Positions 15,604 to 23,743 of a DNA stretch of 64,000 bases are shown here, piece by piece; position 1 is the first letter of the stretch, and each line of letters begins with the position of its first letter. Under the pieces are notes generated by a model. The model saw only the letters and a list, made by a program, of their open reading frames with translations, searched no databases and was not told where the DNA came from. The stretch is from positions 181,931 through 245,930 of the forward strand of contig CANBNG010000003.1 in the NCBI GenBank assembly GCA_947370975.1, given 5' to 3'. A program made the position numbers and the translations under genes. The DNA is from Beijerinckiaceae bacterium (GTDB lineage: Bacteria; Pseudomonadota; Alphaproteobacteria; Rhizobiales; Beijerinckiaceae).

Positions 15604-18570
15604 TCACGCCGCTCTGATTTGACAGAGGGTAACCTTGCCCTCGTGCATGCCCGTCACCGGGTCATAGCCGTAGGTCGTGATTGTGTTGACGCTTTCACCG
15701 AGCACGATCGGATCCGTGCCCTTCGGATAATTGCCGCGCTGATCGACGCCCTGATACCAGCCCGCGAAATGGAACGGCATGAAGGCCACGCCCTTGCCGA
15801 CGCGATCGGTCACCAGCGCCTTTACGCGCGCCTTGGCGGCATTTTCAGGGCCATGCACCCAGACCCAGCTGCCATCGACAATGCCGCGTGCAGCCGCATC
15901 CGCCGTGTTCACTTCGACGAACATGTCCTGCTGCAATTCGGCAAGCCACCTGTTCGAGCGCGTCTCTTCGCCACCGCCCTCATATTCGACCAGGCGGCCG
16001 GAGGTGAGGATGATCGGGAAGTCCTTCGCAACACCCTTGTCGACCGCCGCCTTCTGCACCGAGAAGCCGACATTGGCCATGCGGAACTGCCGCGCGTCGG
16101 GACGCGTGGGATATTTCGCAACAAGATCGGGACGGGGCGAATAGATCGGCTCGCGATGGACGGGCACCGGATCGGGCAGGTTCCACGCCGTCGCGCGCGC
16201 CTTGGCATTGCCATAGGGCAGCACGCCATGGTCGAGACAGACGCGGATGATGCCGCCGGAGAGATCGATTGCCCAGCCCACCGTGTCGGGATTGGCGCCG
16301 CCAATCTTGGTGATCGTGGCGAGTTCGGCCTCGGTGAGATCCTTGTCCCAGCCGAGCTTCTTCAGAATGCCGAAGGTGAACTCGGGATAACCATCCGTCA
16401 GCTCCGAGCCCTTCGAATAGGAGCCCTCGGCCAGCATGTTATATTCCTTGGTCGTGCCGTCGGCCTGCTTGTCCGCATAGACCACGCCAAAGCGCGCACG
16501 GAACGTGCCGCCGCCATCCTTCACATGAAGGTTGGTGTTGTAGAGCGTATGCGTGCCCGGATGCTTGATCTCGGGCGTGCCCCAGCACGGCCAGGGCAGG
16601 CCGTAATAATCGCCGCCCACGTCCGGCGTATTGGCCGGCGCGCGCAGTGTGACAAGGTCGAACTTGTCCTTGTTCATCATATGCGCCTTCAGGCGCTCGG
16701 GGCTCTGGCCCGAATAGCCGGTCGACCAGCCGCCGCGATTGATCTCGCGCAGGATGTCTTCGGCCACGGGGCGGTTGTTGGCGACCTTGATGTTCTTGAA
16801 CATCCGGTCGGCAAAGCCGAGCTTGGTGGCGAGGCGGTAGATGACTTCATAATCATCCTTCGACTCGAAGATCGGATTGACGACCTTCTCGCCCCATTGC
16901 AGCGAACGGTTGGAGGCCGTGCGCGAACCCTCCGTCTCGAACTGCGTGCAGATCGGCAGCAGATAGGTGCCGTTCTTGCGGCCCGAGATGGCTGCAAATG
17001 TCGTCGGGTGCGGATCGGCAACGACCAGCAGTTCCAGCTTTTCGAGCGCCTTGATCATGTCGGGCATGCGCGGCACGGTATTGCCGCCATGGCCGAAGAT
17101 GACCATCGCCTTCAGCGCGTCGCGCTGATCGACATCGTCGGGATTGAAGGATGTCGCGTCGAACCAGCGGGTTGAGGGAATGCCCGGCAGTTCCATGTTT
17201 TCCTTGCGCGTGCGCGCAGGGCGTCCGGCCTTTGCAGGCACGTCATCGAAGCGGGCCTGAAGATAGTCGTAGTCGACTTCCCAGACACGCGCCCAATGTT
17301 TCCACGCACCTTCGACGAGGCCGTAATAGAGCGGCAGCGACGTGATATCGAGGCCCATGTCGGTCGCGCCCTGCACGTTGCAGTGACCGCGGAAGATGTT
17401 CGCGCCGCCGCCATAGACGCCGACATTGCCGGTGGCCAGCAGCAGGTTGCAATAAGCACGCACGTTTGCCGTGCCGACCGTGTGCTGCGTGCCGCCCATG
17501 CACCAGATGAAGGTCGAGGGGCGCTCCTTGGCGAAGGTCTCGGCGACCTTGCGCAGCTGTGCGCCCGGCACGCCGGTGACGCGCTCGACTTCTTCAGGAT
17601 TCCATTTGGCGACTTCGGCGCGCACGAGATCCATGCCGACGACGCGGCTCTGGATGAAGGCCTTGTCTTCCCAACCGTTCTGGAAGATGTGCCACATCAT
17701 GCCCCAGATCACGGCAATGTCCGTACCCGAACGGATGCGCACAAATTCGGTCGCATGGGCGGCCGTGCGGGTGAAGCGCGGATCGAGCACGATCATGTTG
17801 GCGCGGTTCATCTCCTTGCCGCTGAGCACATGCTGCAGCGACACGGGATGAGCTTCGGCCGCATTCGAGCCCATGAAGATGATGGTCTTGGAATTGCGGA
17901 TGTCGTTGTAGCTGTTCGTCTGCGCGCCATAACCCCAGGTGTTGGCAACGCCCGCAACCGTGGTCGAGTGGCAGATGCGCGCCTGGTGATCGATGGAATT
18001 CGTGCCCCAGAAGGCGCCGAACTTGCGGAACAGATAAGCGCCTTCGTTGGAGAATTTCGCCGAACCCAGCAGATAGACCGAATCTGCGCCCGACTTGGCG
18101 CGGATCTCGTTCATCTTGTCGCCGATCTCGCCGATGGCCTGATCCCAGCTGACGCGGGTCCATTCACCGTTCACGAGCTTCATCGGATATTTCAGGCGGC
18201 GGTCGCCGTGCACGAGTTCGCGCACCGCAGCGCCCTTGGCGCAATGCGAGCCGCGATTGATCGGGCTGTCGAAGGCCGGTTCCTGACCGACCCAGACGCC
18301 GTTCTGCACTTCGGCAATGACCGAACAGCCGACCGAACAATGGGTGCAGATGTTTCTCTTGATTTCGCTTTTCACGCCGGCCACGACCGGGCCAGCCTCC
18401 GCGCGGCGCACAGCGCCCAGCGAGAGCGAACCCAGCGCGGCGACGCCGCCGGCGGCAAGGCCCGAACGGCGCAGGAAACTGCGGCGGTCAAGGACACCCG
18501 AGGCAAGGCCTGCGGCAATGCCCTGCAGGCGCGCACGGCCAGCAGTGGCCTCTCTTCTCTTCGTCAGCAT
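15604..18570 (-). CDS. Formate dehydrogenase catalytic (alpha) subunit, Tat-exported, Cys type
   Basis: 988 residues. The Tat signal contains DRRSFLRR (about 28-35) and a hydrophobic core. A [4Fe-4S] site is formed by C75, C78, C82 and C110. The active site reads ARICHSTTVAG with C200-H201, where E. coli FDH-N has selenocysteine, so no Sec insertion is needed. The molybdopterin oxidoreductase and C-terminal dinucleotide-binding domains follow at full length. The enzyme oxidises formate to CO2 at a bis-MGD Mo or W centre on the periplasmic side. The metal is not visible in the protein; the tungstate transporter in the same supercluster suggests tungsten. Confidence 0.92.
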   Translation of the reverse strand: MLTKRREATAGRARLQGIAAGLASGVLDRRSFLRRSGLAAGGVAALGSLSLGAVRRAEAGPVVAGVKSEIKRNICTHCSVGCSVIAEVQNGVWVGQEPAFDSPINRGSHCAKGAAVRELVHGDRRLKYPMKLVNGEWTRVSWDQAIGEIGDKMNEIRAKSGADSVYLLGSAKFSNEGAYLFRKFGAFWGTNSIDHQARICHSTTVAGVANTWGYGAQTNSYNDIRNSKTIIFMGSNAAEAHPVSLQHVLSGKEMNRANMIVLDPRFTRTAAHATEFVRIRSGTDIAVIWGMMWHIFQNGWEDKAFIQSRVVGMDLVRAEVAKWNPEEVERVTGVPGAQLRKVAETFAKERPSTFIWCMGGTQHTVGTANVRAYCNLLLATGNVGVYGGGANIFRGHCNVQGATDMGLDITSLPLYYGLVEGAWKHWARVWEVDYDYLQARFDDVPAKAGRPARTRKENMELPGIPSTRWFDATSFNPDDVDQRDALKAMVIFGHGGNTVPRMPDMIKALEKLELLVVADPHPTTFAAISGRKNGTYLLPICTQFETEGSRTASNRSLQWGEKVVNPIFESKDDYEVIYRLATKLGFADRMFKNIKVANNRPVAEDILREINRGGWSTGYSGQSPERLKAHMMNKDKFDLVTLRAPANTPDVGGDYYGLPWPCWGTPEIKHPGTHTLYNTNLHVKDGGGTFRARFGVVYADKQADGTTKEYNMLAEGSYSKGSELTDGYPEFTFGILKKLGWDKDLTEAELATITKIGGANPDTVGWAIDLSGGIIRVCLDHGVLPYGNAKARATAWNLPDPVPVHREPIYSPRPDLVAKYPTRPDARQFRMANVGFSVQKAAVDKGVAKDFPIILTSGRLVEYEGGGEETRSNRWLAELQQDMFVEVNTADAAARGIVDGSWVWVHGPENAAKARVKALVTDRVGKGVAFMPFHFAGWYQGVDQRGNYPKGTDPIVLGESVNTITTYGYDPVTGMHEGKVTLCQIRAA

Positions 18571-18582
18571 CGATTCCGCCCC

Positions 18583-18792
18583 TCAGTACCGGTTGACGCG
18601 ATAGAATGTCTTTACGTGCTCGCTTTCGCGATAGCGCGGCTTGGCGCGATCGGAGGCCGATTCAGCGGCCAGCGCCACATCCGCGCCCGGCACGATTGCC
18701 GCAGCCGCGACAACGGCAGCCCCGCCGCCCGCGCGAAAGAAGCTGCGACGGTCAACGCCGGTCTCCGCATTCTTCTCGTCTGACTTGGCCAT
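18583..18792 (-). CDS. Small Tat-signal protein of formate dehydrogenase operons
   Basis: 69 residues. The start at 18792 has GGAGGGAA upstream. Residues 14-40 form a twin-arginine signal (DRRSFFRAGGG followed by an alanine-rich core and ALAAE). Only about 25 residues would remain after cleavage, including RYRESEHVKTFYRVNRY. This matches the family of very short Tat-target proteins encoded directly upstream of periplasmic formate dehydrogenase catalytic subunits. A structural or assembly role is assumed but unproven. It lies 12 bases before the alpha subunit gene. Confidence 0.8.
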   Translation of the reverse strand: MAKSDEKNAETGVDRRSFFRAGGGAAVVAAAAIVPGADVALAAESASDRAKPRYRESEHVKTFYRVNRY

Positions 18793-18838
18793 AACCAATT
18801 CCCTCCGGTCCATATTTTCGGTGCGCATCGCCCCGCCG

Positions 18839-19444
18839 TCAGTGCGGCAGCTTGAAGGCTTCCGTTTCGAGTTCGATGAATGTACGGCCGAGACGGCCAA
18901 CCGATTTGTAGAATTGTGCCGATCCGGTCGTTTCCAGATCCGCGAAGAACCGCGCCGCCCAGGGCGCGAGGTGACGCTCGAAAAAGCGGGCCTGCGCCGC
19001 AATGTCGCCGTCGAATTGTCCCTGAGCGAGGCCTGCCATGATCTCGCAGAGAATGGCTATGTGATCCTCCGGCTCGCGCATGGCCCCTGCCCGCTCGATG
19101 CCGAGCAGGGCCAGATCCTCACGCACGCGCGCCAGCGGGCGCTCATGCAGGAAGCCCGTCTGGTAATAGGAGCCATAGGGCAGCAGATCGCCGCGTCCGA
19201 CCCCGATGAAGAGATTGAAATATTCCCGGCCCACTGCCGTCTCGTCGCTGGCCTGCGCCGCATGGGCGAGATCGATATGGGCAAGGCCGAGCGGGGTTGC
19301 ATCGCCACGCAACGCGCCGACACGCGCCAGCAGCTCCGCAGGCGGGGCTGCGCCAAGCAGGACAGAAAGCAGGCCATATTCGGAGCCACGCAGAAAATCG
19401 ACGTCGTCGATCCCCTCGCTCACCGGCTTGTCCGCACTACGCAC
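18839..19444 (-). CDS. TorD-family molecular chaperone
   Basis: 201 residues, all-helical. The TorD/DmsD signature is clear in REYFNLFIGVGRGDLLPYG-type sequence followed by SYYQTGFLHERPL. EPEDHIAILCEIM matches the second conserved block. These chaperones bind Tat signals of molybdoenzymes and hold them until the cofactor is loaded. Its place directly upstream of the Tat protein and the catalytic subunit identifies the client as this formate dehydrogenase. It starts with GTG at 19444, with TTGGAG 7 bases ahead. Roughly 100 bases without a gene separate it from the DUF3306 gene. Confidence 0.85.
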   Translation of the reverse strand: MRSADKPVSEGIDDVDFLRGSEYGLLSVLLGAAPPAELLARVGALRGDATPLGLAHIDLAHAAQASDETAVGREYFNLFIGVGRGDLLPYGSYYQTGFLHERPLARVREDLALLGIERAGAMREPEDHIAILCEIMAGLAQGQFDGDIAAQARFFERHLAPWAARFFADLETTGSAQFYKSVGRLGRTFIELETEAFKLPH

Positions 19445-19548
19445 CCGTCACTCCAAGCGCATCGGAGGCCACGATATTTGACCGCAACGACTCCACACTC
19501 GCTTGTCTTATCTCTGGCAGCGTTTCGCAATATGATACTTTAGGATTA

Positions 19549-20157
19549 TCAGCTTGGCGCGGCGCTGCCGTGACGCGTGCGGCGCAGCGGTAAAGGGTTT
19601 GATCCGGCATTCGCATCACTTGAGCTAAACCCTTGGTTTGCATCAACCTTAGCTGTTTCCAAGGGTGCTTCCCCGGCGCTTTGTCCCGCTATTTCCGGGG
19701 TAAAAGCATCCCCAACAGGCTCTTGTAGGGCATTTTGCTGCATCGCAGCGGATTCAATCACTTCTTCGTCGGCCGGCGGATCGCCGAAGATTTGGGCGAC
19801 CATTTCTCCGACATTGACGCCCAAACCCAGGTCACCGCCGCCCGGAACACCACCCGGCGCGTTCCAGTCCCAAGCGTAATCAAGCGCGTCGCCGACATAA
19901 TCGCGCACGGATGGATCGAGCGCCCACATGCGCCGCAGCGCCGCGTTGCGGAGATTTTCGGGCACGCCCTTGCGCAGGAACAGGCTGATGTCGGCCTCGG
20001 GCGTCAGATCCTCAAGTGCCGGCAGGAAGGACAGATCGAGCTCTCCCTCAACCTCGCCCTCGGCGGGCGCAGTCTCCGGAGCCGGGTCAGCAGGCGGCTT
20101 CAGGGCCTCGCGCTTGCGCGCTGACCAACGTGCGAGAAAATTCTCGTCCGTGCTCAA
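19549..20157 (-). CDS. DUF3306-type formate dehydrogenase accessory protein
   Basis: 202 residues. I place the start at a TTG (20157) because GGGGAGAAGAG lies just upstream and the first residues STDENFLARWSARKREA match the DUF3306 opening. That TTG overlaps the stop of the preceding gene as TTGA. The middle part ADISLFLRKGVPENLRNAALRRMWALDP and YVGDALDYAWDWN are the conserved core. The C-terminal 80 residues are low-complexity and variable. No function is established, but the gene recurs with DUF3305 beside periplasmic formate dehydrogenases. I see no signal peptide, so it is probably cytoplasmic. Confidence 0.75.
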   Translation of the reverse strand: MSTDENFLARWSARKREALKPPADPAPETAPAEGEVEGELDLSFLPALEDLTPEADISLFLRKGVPENLRNAALRRMWALDPSVRDYVGDALDYAWDWNAPGGVPGGGDLGLGVNVGEMVAQIFGDPPADEEVIESAAMQQNALQEPVGDAFTPEIAGQSAGEAPLETAKVDANQGFSSSDANAGSNPLPLRRTRHGSAAPS

Positions 20158-20687
20158 CTGCTCTTCTCCCCGTCTTTTGGGCCCCCTTGGGGTCCGCGCC
20201 CGAAGCCCGGCTCCTTGCGCTCGCTGCGGTCGCGCTGCCGTTTCAGGAAAACGCGCTCGACATGAAACGCATCGACGAAGGCGGCGATCCATCCGCTGAG
20301 CTCGGCGGGCATGGACACCGTGCCCACAATATCGGCGCCCGATTCGAAAAAGGCTTCGCCCTCGGTCGGATCGACCGACACACGCAGAAACTCCGGCAGG
20401 CCACCATCCTCGCGGCTGCGGGCGGCGATCCAGAGACGGGGTTCGCCCGCATCCAGATTGTCGCGGTAATTGGCGGTCTCGGAGACAAAGAGCTCGATGG
20501 TCGCGGGCCCCGCATAAAACAGGCTGGCATTGCCTTCCTGCGACAGCAGCGTGCCCGGGGCGGCATCGGGCGCCTGCGCCAGCAGTGCATGGGGCGTCCA
20601 GATGTGATCGATCCAGGGATTGTCGAGCGCGCGGCGCGCGAGCACGATCCCGATCTCGCATGTGGCATCCTGCGGCGTGGCGCTCAT
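20154..20687 (-). CDS. DUF3305-type formate dehydrogenase accessory protein
   Basis: 177 residues starting at ATG 20687. Family-type segments are IGIVLARRALDNPWIDHIWTP-like sequence at the N-terminus, then LWIAARSREDG, then AFVDAFHVERVFLKRQRDR. The C-terminus is basic and glycine-rich. The function is unknown; the family travels with DUF3306 and formate dehydrogenase. It overlaps the upstream DUF6352 gene by 4 bases (ATGA) and the downstream gene by 4 bases (TTGA), so the whole block is likely translated in a coupled manner and in fixed ratio. Confidence 0.75.
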   Translation of the reverse strand: MSATPQDATCEIGIVLARRALDNPWIDHIWTPHALLAQAPDAAPGTLLSQEGNASLFYAGPATIELFVSETANYRDNLDAGEPRLWIAARSREDGGLPEFLRVSVDPTEGEAFFESGADIVGTVSMPAELSGWIAAFVDAFHVERVFLKRQRDRSERKEPGFGRGPQGGPKDGEKSS

Positions 20688-21703
20688 GACAATTTGCTTT
20701 CCAGCAGCGGCAAGCCCGCAATGAGATTTTGCGGCTTCAGACGCCAGATCTTGTCGGCATCCATGGCGCCGATCAGATAGACCGGCTTGCTGCGCACGCC
20801 CGGCTGCACGGCGCGCTCGTCGGCAAAGGTCAGCCGCATCAAGGTGACGACGCGCTCGCCCATCGCAGGCCCGAGCGCCGCACCCTTCCACAGCGCATTG
20901 CCGATCTTCGTGCCCTCGGGATCGAGGCCGACAAACCAGCGCCAGTCGCGATCCTCGATCGTGGCCACCGGCTCGACCGTGACCTCCAAGCCGAGCAGAT
21001 GGCCGATCCAGAGCTCGATCACCTTGGCGAGACCCGCGCGGGCGCGCGCATTGGCGCCGAGATTCATGATCATCGTATTGGCATCGGAGCGCGACCAATA
21101 GGTCCAGGCGTTGTCATCGTCCATGATATCGAGATCGCCGAATTCCGGCACGGCATCGAGAAGTGCTGTCAGCGGCGAGAGATGCGCCGATTGCGCGCCT
21201 GCCTGTTGCACCTCCACCACTTCGGCATCCGCCAGAAGCAGGGCGCCATCGCGCAGCGTCGCCTTTTGCGCGCGATAGAACAATTCGCCCGCGCGCAGGA
21301 CATAAGGATCCTCGCAGCCATCGAGCGCATTGCGCAGCACAAGATGGCAGAGCTGAGTAAGGAAGATTGGGGGCACGCCCGCAGCGCCATGGCGCGCGAA
21401 ATCCACATAAGCAGCTTCAAGCGAAGCGGCCCGCGCGAGGCGGTCGCGGAACGCGAGCATGAAGCCCCAGTTCTCGCGCGCATCCTCATCGGCCAGCGCA
21501 TCGATATCTACCTGCGGCACAGGGCGAAATGGATCTGCCATCAACGCGCCATGCAAGGCGCGCTCGGCCGCGCAGGCTTCATCGGGCGGCAACAGCTCGG
21601 GCCGCGCCAGATAGGCCATCAGCAATTCCGGCGTCAGCATGAGCCCGCCGTGATCGGCGCGGCGCACAAGATGATGACCCGAGGAAACCCAGAATTCTCT
21701 CAT
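20684..21703 (-). CDS. DUF6352-type conserved protein of the formate dehydrogenase cluster
   Basis: 339 residues from ATG 21703. It opens MREFWVSSGHHLV and continues with a mostly helical protein. The LWIGHLLGLEVTVEPVATIEDRDWRWFVGLD region in the second half looks like a well conserved core. No known catalytic motif, signal peptide or membrane span is visible. Family assignment rests on the characteristic opening and the position between DUF6505- and DUF3305-type genes. It is coupled by 4-base overlaps on both sides. I assume a cytoplasmic role in maturation of the enzyme. Confidence 0.65.
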   Translation of the reverse strand: MREFWVSSGHHLVRRADHGGLMLTPELLMAYLARPELLPPDEACAAERALHGALMADPFRPVPQVDIDALADEDARENWGFMLAFRDRLARAASLEAAYVDFARHGAAGVPPIFLTQLCHLVLRNALDGCEDPYVLRAGELFYRAQKATLRDGALLLADAEVVEVQQAGAQSAHLSPLTALLDAVPEFGDLDIMDDDNAWTYWSRSDANTMIMNLGANARARAGLAKVIELWIGHLLGLEVTVEPVATIEDRDWRWFVGLDPEGTKIGNALWKGAALGPAMGERVVTLMRLTFADERAVQPGVRSKPVYLIGAMDADKIWRLKPQNLIAGLPLLESKLS

Positions 21704-22257
21704 GTGTCTTTTCTCATCAGGCCGACCAGATCGACCTCGTCCTGAGGCATGTCTTCGCCGTCGATCTCGTGAAAGGTGAAGGCGCGCGCACCCGCATGCA
21801 ACCCGTCGCGCGCGGCATCCTTTTCGCGCGCATGGAGCGTGCGGAACCGCTCGCGGATTTCGCCATTCTCGACCTGCCGCTGCACGGCCAGCACCGTGCC
21901 CTCGGGGTGGTCGCACAGGCCTTCGGCAAAGGCGATCTCTTCTTCCGCCGCGCCGCGTGCTTCCTCCAGCGAGGGCGCACCAAACGCCTGCATCAGCCGT
22001 TCGGCCAGATGCTCGACAAGGCTCGCGCGCTCTTGCGCGCTCACCGATGTTACGGTGCAGAGCGTCGACCAGCCAAATGACGAGAGCCCCAGAAATCCGG
22101 CGCGCAAGGCGGCGCGCTGCTTGGGGCCAAGCGCATCGGGATCGATGTCCCAGAAGATGAAGCAGCCCGACACAGCCCATTCGCCGGGCTCGGCCGCCCG
22201 CTCGAAGATGAAGGTGTCGGAGGGATCAAGCCGCAGGGTGCGCGGAAGCTTGCTCAT
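21700..22257 (-). CDS. DUF6505-type conserved protein of the formate dehydrogenase cluster
   Basis: 185 residues. It begins MSKLPRTLRLDPSDTFIFERAAEPGEWAVSG-like sequence, continues with KQRAALRAGFLGLSSFGWSTL, and ends with a short acidic tail. No catalytic motif or export signal is evident. The gene is coupled to both neighbours by ATGA overlaps. Its name rests on its place in the conserved formate dehydrogenase accessory order and on recognised opening residues, so the family call is moderate while the coding call is strong. Confidence 0.65.
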   Translation of the reverse strand: MSKLPRTLRLDPSDTFIFERAAEPGEWAVSGCFIFWDIDPDALGPKQRAALRAGFLGLSSFGWSTLCTVTSVSAQERASLVEHLAERLMQAFGAPSLEEARGAAEEEIAFAEGLCDHPEGTVLAVQRQVENGEIRERFRTLHAREKDAARDGLHAGARAFTFHEIDGEDMPQDEVDLVGLMRKDT

Positions 22258-23003
22258 GGAATGGCCTGCAATTTCGGCGCGTCATTGCCTGCATCATACC
22301 ACGTGGCGGCCAGAAGCGCGGGCACGAGCGGCGTGCGCTCGGCGGGGCCCGAATCAAGCGGCGCATGGATCAGCAGATCGCCATTGCCGTCGATGGCGCG
22401 GCGCTCGCCGGCCTTGCCCTTGGGCAGGCGCGCAAAGAAATCCTGCGCGACAACCTTGAAGCCGCGCTCCTTCCAGCGGTCGAAATGCGTCATCAAATGG
22501 CGCGCGAAGGAGCCGATCAGCGCCTCCGTCTCGATCATTTCAAACCCTTCGGAGGTCAGCGATACAGCGCCCGGCACCATGCCGGTCTCGACATGGGAGA
22601 GGTCGGCCGTGCGCAGCATGACACCCGTCACCAGCCAGTCGGGCACGGCGTCCTCGGCGCAATCCTGCGGCCAGCCAAGCCGCAAGCCACCGACCAGCCC
22701 GCCATCGAACAGAATAGCGTCCGGCCAGATGAATTCGACCTGCCGCTCGGGCGGGCAATGGGCGGCCAGCGCATCGGCCATGGCGCTCATGGCGGCAAAA
22801 TGCGCCCGCCGGGCCGAGACGAGCGGCTCGTCAGGCTCCAGCACGACGGCGAATTCCAGCAGATCATACCGCCGCACCCACACAAGCGTCCCGGCCCCGG
22901 CCTCAAGCGCGATGGCCTTGGCATGAGCAAAAGCATCCCCGCTTTCGCGAAGCGTCACGGCGCTAAAGCCGGGCGGCAGGTCGAGGGGGGAATTCTGGGG
23001 CAT
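22254..23003 (-). CDS. Biotin/lipoate protein ligase-like protein of the formate dehydrogenase cluster
   Basis: 249 residues if started at ATG 23003; an in-frame GTG at 23045 would give 263 and neither has a clear ribosome site. Sequence features fit the BPL/LplA fold: LVWVRRYDLLEFAVVLEPDEPL, a VEFIWPDAILFDGGLVGGLRLGWP-type segment, and a C-terminal GDLLIHAP strand. The usual biotin-ligase GRGRxGR nucleotide motif is absent, so it may bind a different acyl or cofactor group or be non-catalytic. It is the first gene of the long - strand FDH operon and overlaps the next by 4 bases. Confidence 0.6.
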   Translation of the reverse strand: MPQNSPLDLPPGFSAVTLRESGDAFAHAKAIALEAGAGTLVWVRRYDLLEFAVVLEPDEPLVSARRAHFAAMSAMADALAAHCPPERQVEFIWPDAILFDGGLVGGLRLGWPQDCAEDAVPDWLVTGVMLRTADLSHVETGMVPGAVSLTSEGFEMIETEALIGSFARHLMTHFDRWKERGFKVVAQDFFARLPKGKAGERRAIDGNGDLLIHAPLDSGPAERTPLVPALLAATWYDAGNDAPKLQAIP

Positions 23004-23098
23004 GGGGTCCGGGCACTCGGGCAGCTGCTTGTTCCATGACAGCACGTAGTGGGTCCGGGGGGACAGTCAAGGTGTTGAGAGTGATACTGGCCCCGGCC

Positions 23099-23189
23099 GT
23101 CATCGCGAGGAGCCGAAGGCGACGCGGCAATCCATCTTCGGCGGCTGCAGGGAAATGGATTGCCGCGTCGCTGCGCTCCTCGCAATGAC
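23099..23189. repeat. Long inverted repeat (about 35-base arms)
   Basis: The left arm 23099-23135 (GTCATCGCGAGGAGCC ... CGGCAATCCAT) and the right arm 23155-23189 (ATGGATTGCCGCGTCG ... CGCAATGAC) are near-perfect reverse complements around a loop of about 19 bases. The unit resembles the dispersed palindromic repeats common in Rhizobiales genomes. It interrupts the third immunity-like gene and lies upstream of the FDH operon, where it could also attenuate transcription. Confidence 0.8.
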
Positions 23190-23291
23190 GAAAACGGCCC
23201 TTGCCTCTGCATAAGATTGCTGGATCGCAATGTCGTTGAACTCGCGAACGAGATTGGGGGTTGGCATTGTTGAGAGATCGATTTTTTTCAT
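23190..23291 (-). pseudogene. Truncated third DUF2019-like immunity gene
   Basis: An ATG at 23291 starts about 31 residues (MKKIDLSTM ... LVREFNDIAIQQ ... EAR) that match the N-terminus of the two intact paralogues upstream. The frame then runs straight into the inverted repeat, which supplies foreign codons up to about 23100. The conserved RPGDQR core and the C-terminal half are lost. The start overlaps the stop of a decayed toxin remnant, exactly as the intact genes do, so it is a genuine former cassette member. Confidence 0.7.
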
Positions 23292-23374
23292 TCGAGCACT
23301 CCAAATTTCTGCAAGGGCTCGAGGCCAAAAATCGCGGCGCTACGCGCACAAGACGTCTTCTCAACAATAACTCG
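23288..23374 (-). pseudogene. Second remnant of the toxin C-terminal domain
   Basis: Reading the - strand from 23371 gives VIVEKTSCARS, then unrelated residues, then LQKFGVLE and a stop at 23288-23290. The first part aligns with HIVEQTSAARD and the end with LMQKGILKP of the intact toxin at 24262-24993. The stop overlaps the ATG of the truncated immunity gene. About 80 bases remain, with the middle of the domain missing. Confidence 0.65.
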
Positions 23375-23743
23375 TTACGTCGGTCTGTGACCAGCGCTCC
23401 ACGCCCAAAGCGCCGACCTCGCCTCGCCCCGATACGGACTCCAAGCATGATCAGCAATATATTGCATATGCATCCGCGCGCGCGCTTCATTCAGAACAAA
23501 AGTATCCGTGGCGACGCAAATACGAACCCAGGCCTTGGGATGTTTGAAAAGGGCGGCAAGCATCTCGCGCTGGTCTCCGGGGCGCGACTGTAACTCCCTG
23601 CAAATCGCCTCTCGCCGCCAAAACTGCTTATTAAACATACCAATGCGGGAGTTCTTGAACGATTCATCCTGCTCGACGACAATTTTTTCATACGCGCTCA
23701 GCAACTCGCTGGACGACATATCGGAAAGGTTTTTTGATTTCAT
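23375..23743 (-). CDS. DUF2019-like probable immunity protein, paralogue 2
   Basis: 122 residues. The N-terminal half is helical (LLSAYEKIVVEQDESFKN), followed by RPGDQREMLAALFKHPKAWVR, a HEAT-like block typical of DUF2019 proteins. Compared with the other intact copy (23897-24265) it has the same length. Roughly three quarters of positions are identical, and almost all differences lie in the first 54 residues. Its ATG overlaps the stop of a toxin-domain remnant (ATGA). I infer an immunity role from this linkage; the family itself has no established function. The region is visibly richer in A and T than its neighbours. Confidence 0.7.
   Translation of the reverse strand: MKSKNLSDMSSSELLSAYEKIVVEQDESFKNSRIGMFNKQFWRREAICRELQSRPGDQREMLAALFKHPKAWVRICVATDTFVLNEARARMHMQYIADHAWSPYRGEARSALWAWSAGHRPT

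Noticed and set aside
15604..18570. Possible selenocysteine formate dehydrogenase
   Set aside because: The active-site codon is for Cys (ARICHS) and no in-frame TGA occurs, so no Sec insertion is needed.
23099..23189. CRISPR-like repeat
   Set aside because: There are only two arms in inverted orientation with a short loop, no series of direct repeats with spacers, and no cas genes.
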